From the NCBI GenBank assembly GCA_964392615.1, contig CAYMRB010000461.1:1-7817 (forward strand): 7,817 nucleotides of DNA, in the 5' to 3' direction. The notes beneath the pieces were generated by a model that made no database searches, was not told the DNA's origin, and was given only the letters and a program-made list of their open reading frames with translations. The number at the start of each line of letters is the position of its first letter. The first letter of the stretch is position 1. Made by a program: the position numbers and the translations under genes. This DNA is from CAYMRB01 sp964392615 (GTDB taxonomy: Bacteria; Planctomycetota; UBA8108). Positions 7,079 to 7,817 of this stretch are shown piece after piece.

Positions 7079-7166
7079 CAGCGGACTGCTACGCACGCGA
7101 TCGGGTATCAGTGAGAGTCGGCCTCGGACACGGTGCGTCTACCTCTACAACGAGCTACGGACCCCG

Positions 7167-7172
7167 AAAGGA
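7167..7172 (+). promoter_or_regulatory. Shine-Dalgarno for the LamG gene
   Basis: AAAGGA lies 10 nt before the ATG at 7183. It picks this start over a longer open frame from 7053, which is in another reading frame and does not encode the LamG domain. Confidence 0.6.
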
Positions 7173-7182
7173 CGGTCGGAAC

Positions 7183-7817
7183 ATGTGGCTGCGAGCGTTC
7201 GTGATCGTCGTCGCGTCGATTCCGGCGCTGAGCGCGTCGGAGGTCACGGTCGTCGGCAAGCGGCGGAGCGGGTCGGACGCCGGCCTTCCGCGGGGCGCCG
7301 CGCCCGGATCGATCAGCCTGTGGTTCGTGCGTCCGCCCGCTGTCGAGGACAAGGTGCTCTTCGCCTACGGAGCCACGCGGCGAGGCCGGGCGCGCGGCTT
7401 GTGGCTCGTGCGAGAGGATCGCGTGTGCTTCTACTTCTGGGGCTGGCCAGACGATTTGCACGTCACGGTGCCGGGCGGCGTGAAGCCGAACGAGTGGCAC
7501 CACATCGCGGGAACGTACGACGGCGCGGTCGCGAAGGTCTACCTCGACGGAAAGCTCCTCGGCAGCGTCGAGACGAAGATCGACACACTCGCGGGCGGCC
7601 GCTACTACGTCGGCCGGAACTTGACCTCCGATGATCGCGGCGAGTTTCCGGGCGCCATCGATGATGTGCGGGTCTTCTCGCGCGCGCTGAGCGGCGACGA
7701 GATTCGCCGGGCGTTCGAGTCCGGCGCTCGGGCGCGACCGGCGGTGCAGTTCGACGAGCCCGACTTCGAGACCGACGTCGAGGACATCGTCTTCGCCGTG
7801 CGCCAGACCGACACCGC
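7183..7817 (+). CDS. Secreted LamG-domain protein, possibly HzsA-related (partial, 3' end outside window)
   Basis: 211 residues are visible before the right edge. A signal peptide (1-18; hydrophobic 5-16, cleavage likely after LSA) predicts export. Residues about 42-180 form a laminin-G/concanavalin-A-like domain: GSISLWFVRP (42-51), NEWHHIAGTYDG (103-114), KVYLDGKLLG (118-127), YYVGRN (141-146) and FPGAIDDVRVFSRALSGDEI (155-174), the usual end of LamG_3 domains. The segment before GSISLWF is short and lacks the customary first strands, so the domain may be slightly truncated at its N-terminus. After it, EDIVFAVRQTD (200-210) resembles the start of planctomycete proteins annotated as hydrazine synthase alpha-related; this link is from memory of the family and only this short stretch supports it. 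LamG domains usually bind sugars or proteins. It is transcribed away from ydbH, so it belongs to a different unit. Confidence 0.8.
   Translation, partial: MWLRAFVIVVASIPALSASEVTVVGKRRSGSDAGLPRGAAPGSISLWFVRPPAVEDKVLFAYGATRRGRARGLWLVREDRVCFYFWGWPDDLHVTVPGGVKPNEWHHIAGTYDGAVAKVYLDGKLLGSVETKIDTLAGGRYYVGRNLTSDDRGEFPGAIDDVRVFSRALSGDEIRRAFESGARARPAVQFDEPDFETDVEDIVFAVRQTDT

Larger units (their letters stand above)
6975..7182. promoter_or_regulatory. Divergent intergenic region between ydbH-like and LamG genes
   Basis: This 208-nt gap must hold the promoters of both the minus-strand envelope genes and the plus-strand LamG gene. It is visibly less GC-rich than the genes. It contains the near-perfect palindromes CTCGA-a-TCGAG (6987-6997), CGCC-gaaatt-GGCG (7012-7025) and GGCTG-t-CAGCC (7062-7072), the last followed by CTTTTT. 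I see no convincing -35/-10 pair on either strand; TATCAG at about 7107-7112 is only a weak -10 candidate for the LamG gene. The palindromes could be operator sites, but this is unproven. Confidence 0.45.

Noticed and set aside
7053..7634. Plus-strand open frame starting at 7053 as the real gene
   Set aside because: It is in a different frame from the LamG domain, lacks a signal peptide or motif, and is Arg/Gly-rich; the frame from 7183 has a ribosome binding site, a signal peptide and the LamG pattern.

Overview
The window is GC-rich DNA with high G/C at third codon positions. All of it is coding apart from two short intergenic gaps, and there are no rRNA, tRNA, CRISPR or insertion-sequence signals. 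The gene mix points to a diderm bacterium, most likely a planctomycete or a relative. It combines a secreted DUF1080 (3-keto-disaccharide hydrolase) protein, a DUF1624 membrane acyltransferase, a secreted LamG protein that may belong to an HzsA-related planctomycete family, and a YdbH/YdbL-type envelope pair. The taxonomic call is inference from these families; no marker gene settles it.

Five genes lie head to tail on the minus strand. In order of transcription they are: a 1060-residue YdbH-like AsmA-type protein (6974 to 3792); a DUF1318/YdbL-type lipoprotein (3755 to 2910); a DUF1080 secreted protein (2751 to 1927); the 16S rRNA methyltransferase RsmG (1917 to 1033); and a DUF1624 multi-pass membrane protein (1036, running off the left edge). 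The first two form one functional unit with a 36-nt spacer. The last three form a second tight unit: 9 nt separate DUF1080 from rsmG, and rsmG shares a 4-nt ATGA overlap with the DUF1624 gene. A 158-nt gap with two hairpins separates the two units. On the plus strand, divergent from YdbH across a 208-nt intergenic region, is a secreted LamG-domain protein that runs off the right edge.

The YdbH/YdbL pair resembles the E. coli ydbH-ynbE-ydbL system, in which an AsmA-like inner-membrane-anchored protein and an outer-membrane lipoprotein are thought to bridge the envelope for phospholipid transport. There is no separate ynbE here. The YdbL-type protein carries its own lipobox and a short beta-strand-like stretch after the lipidated Cys, so the lipoprotein and YdbL roles may be merged.

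The most unusual feature is RsmG. Its complete methyltransferase core (about 222 residues) carries a 72-residue C-terminal tail made almost entirely of RG and GRGS repeats. The tail is written with many different synonymous codons and ends exactly at the start codon of the next gene, so it looks like a real, maintained protein extension of the RGG/RG RNA-binding type.
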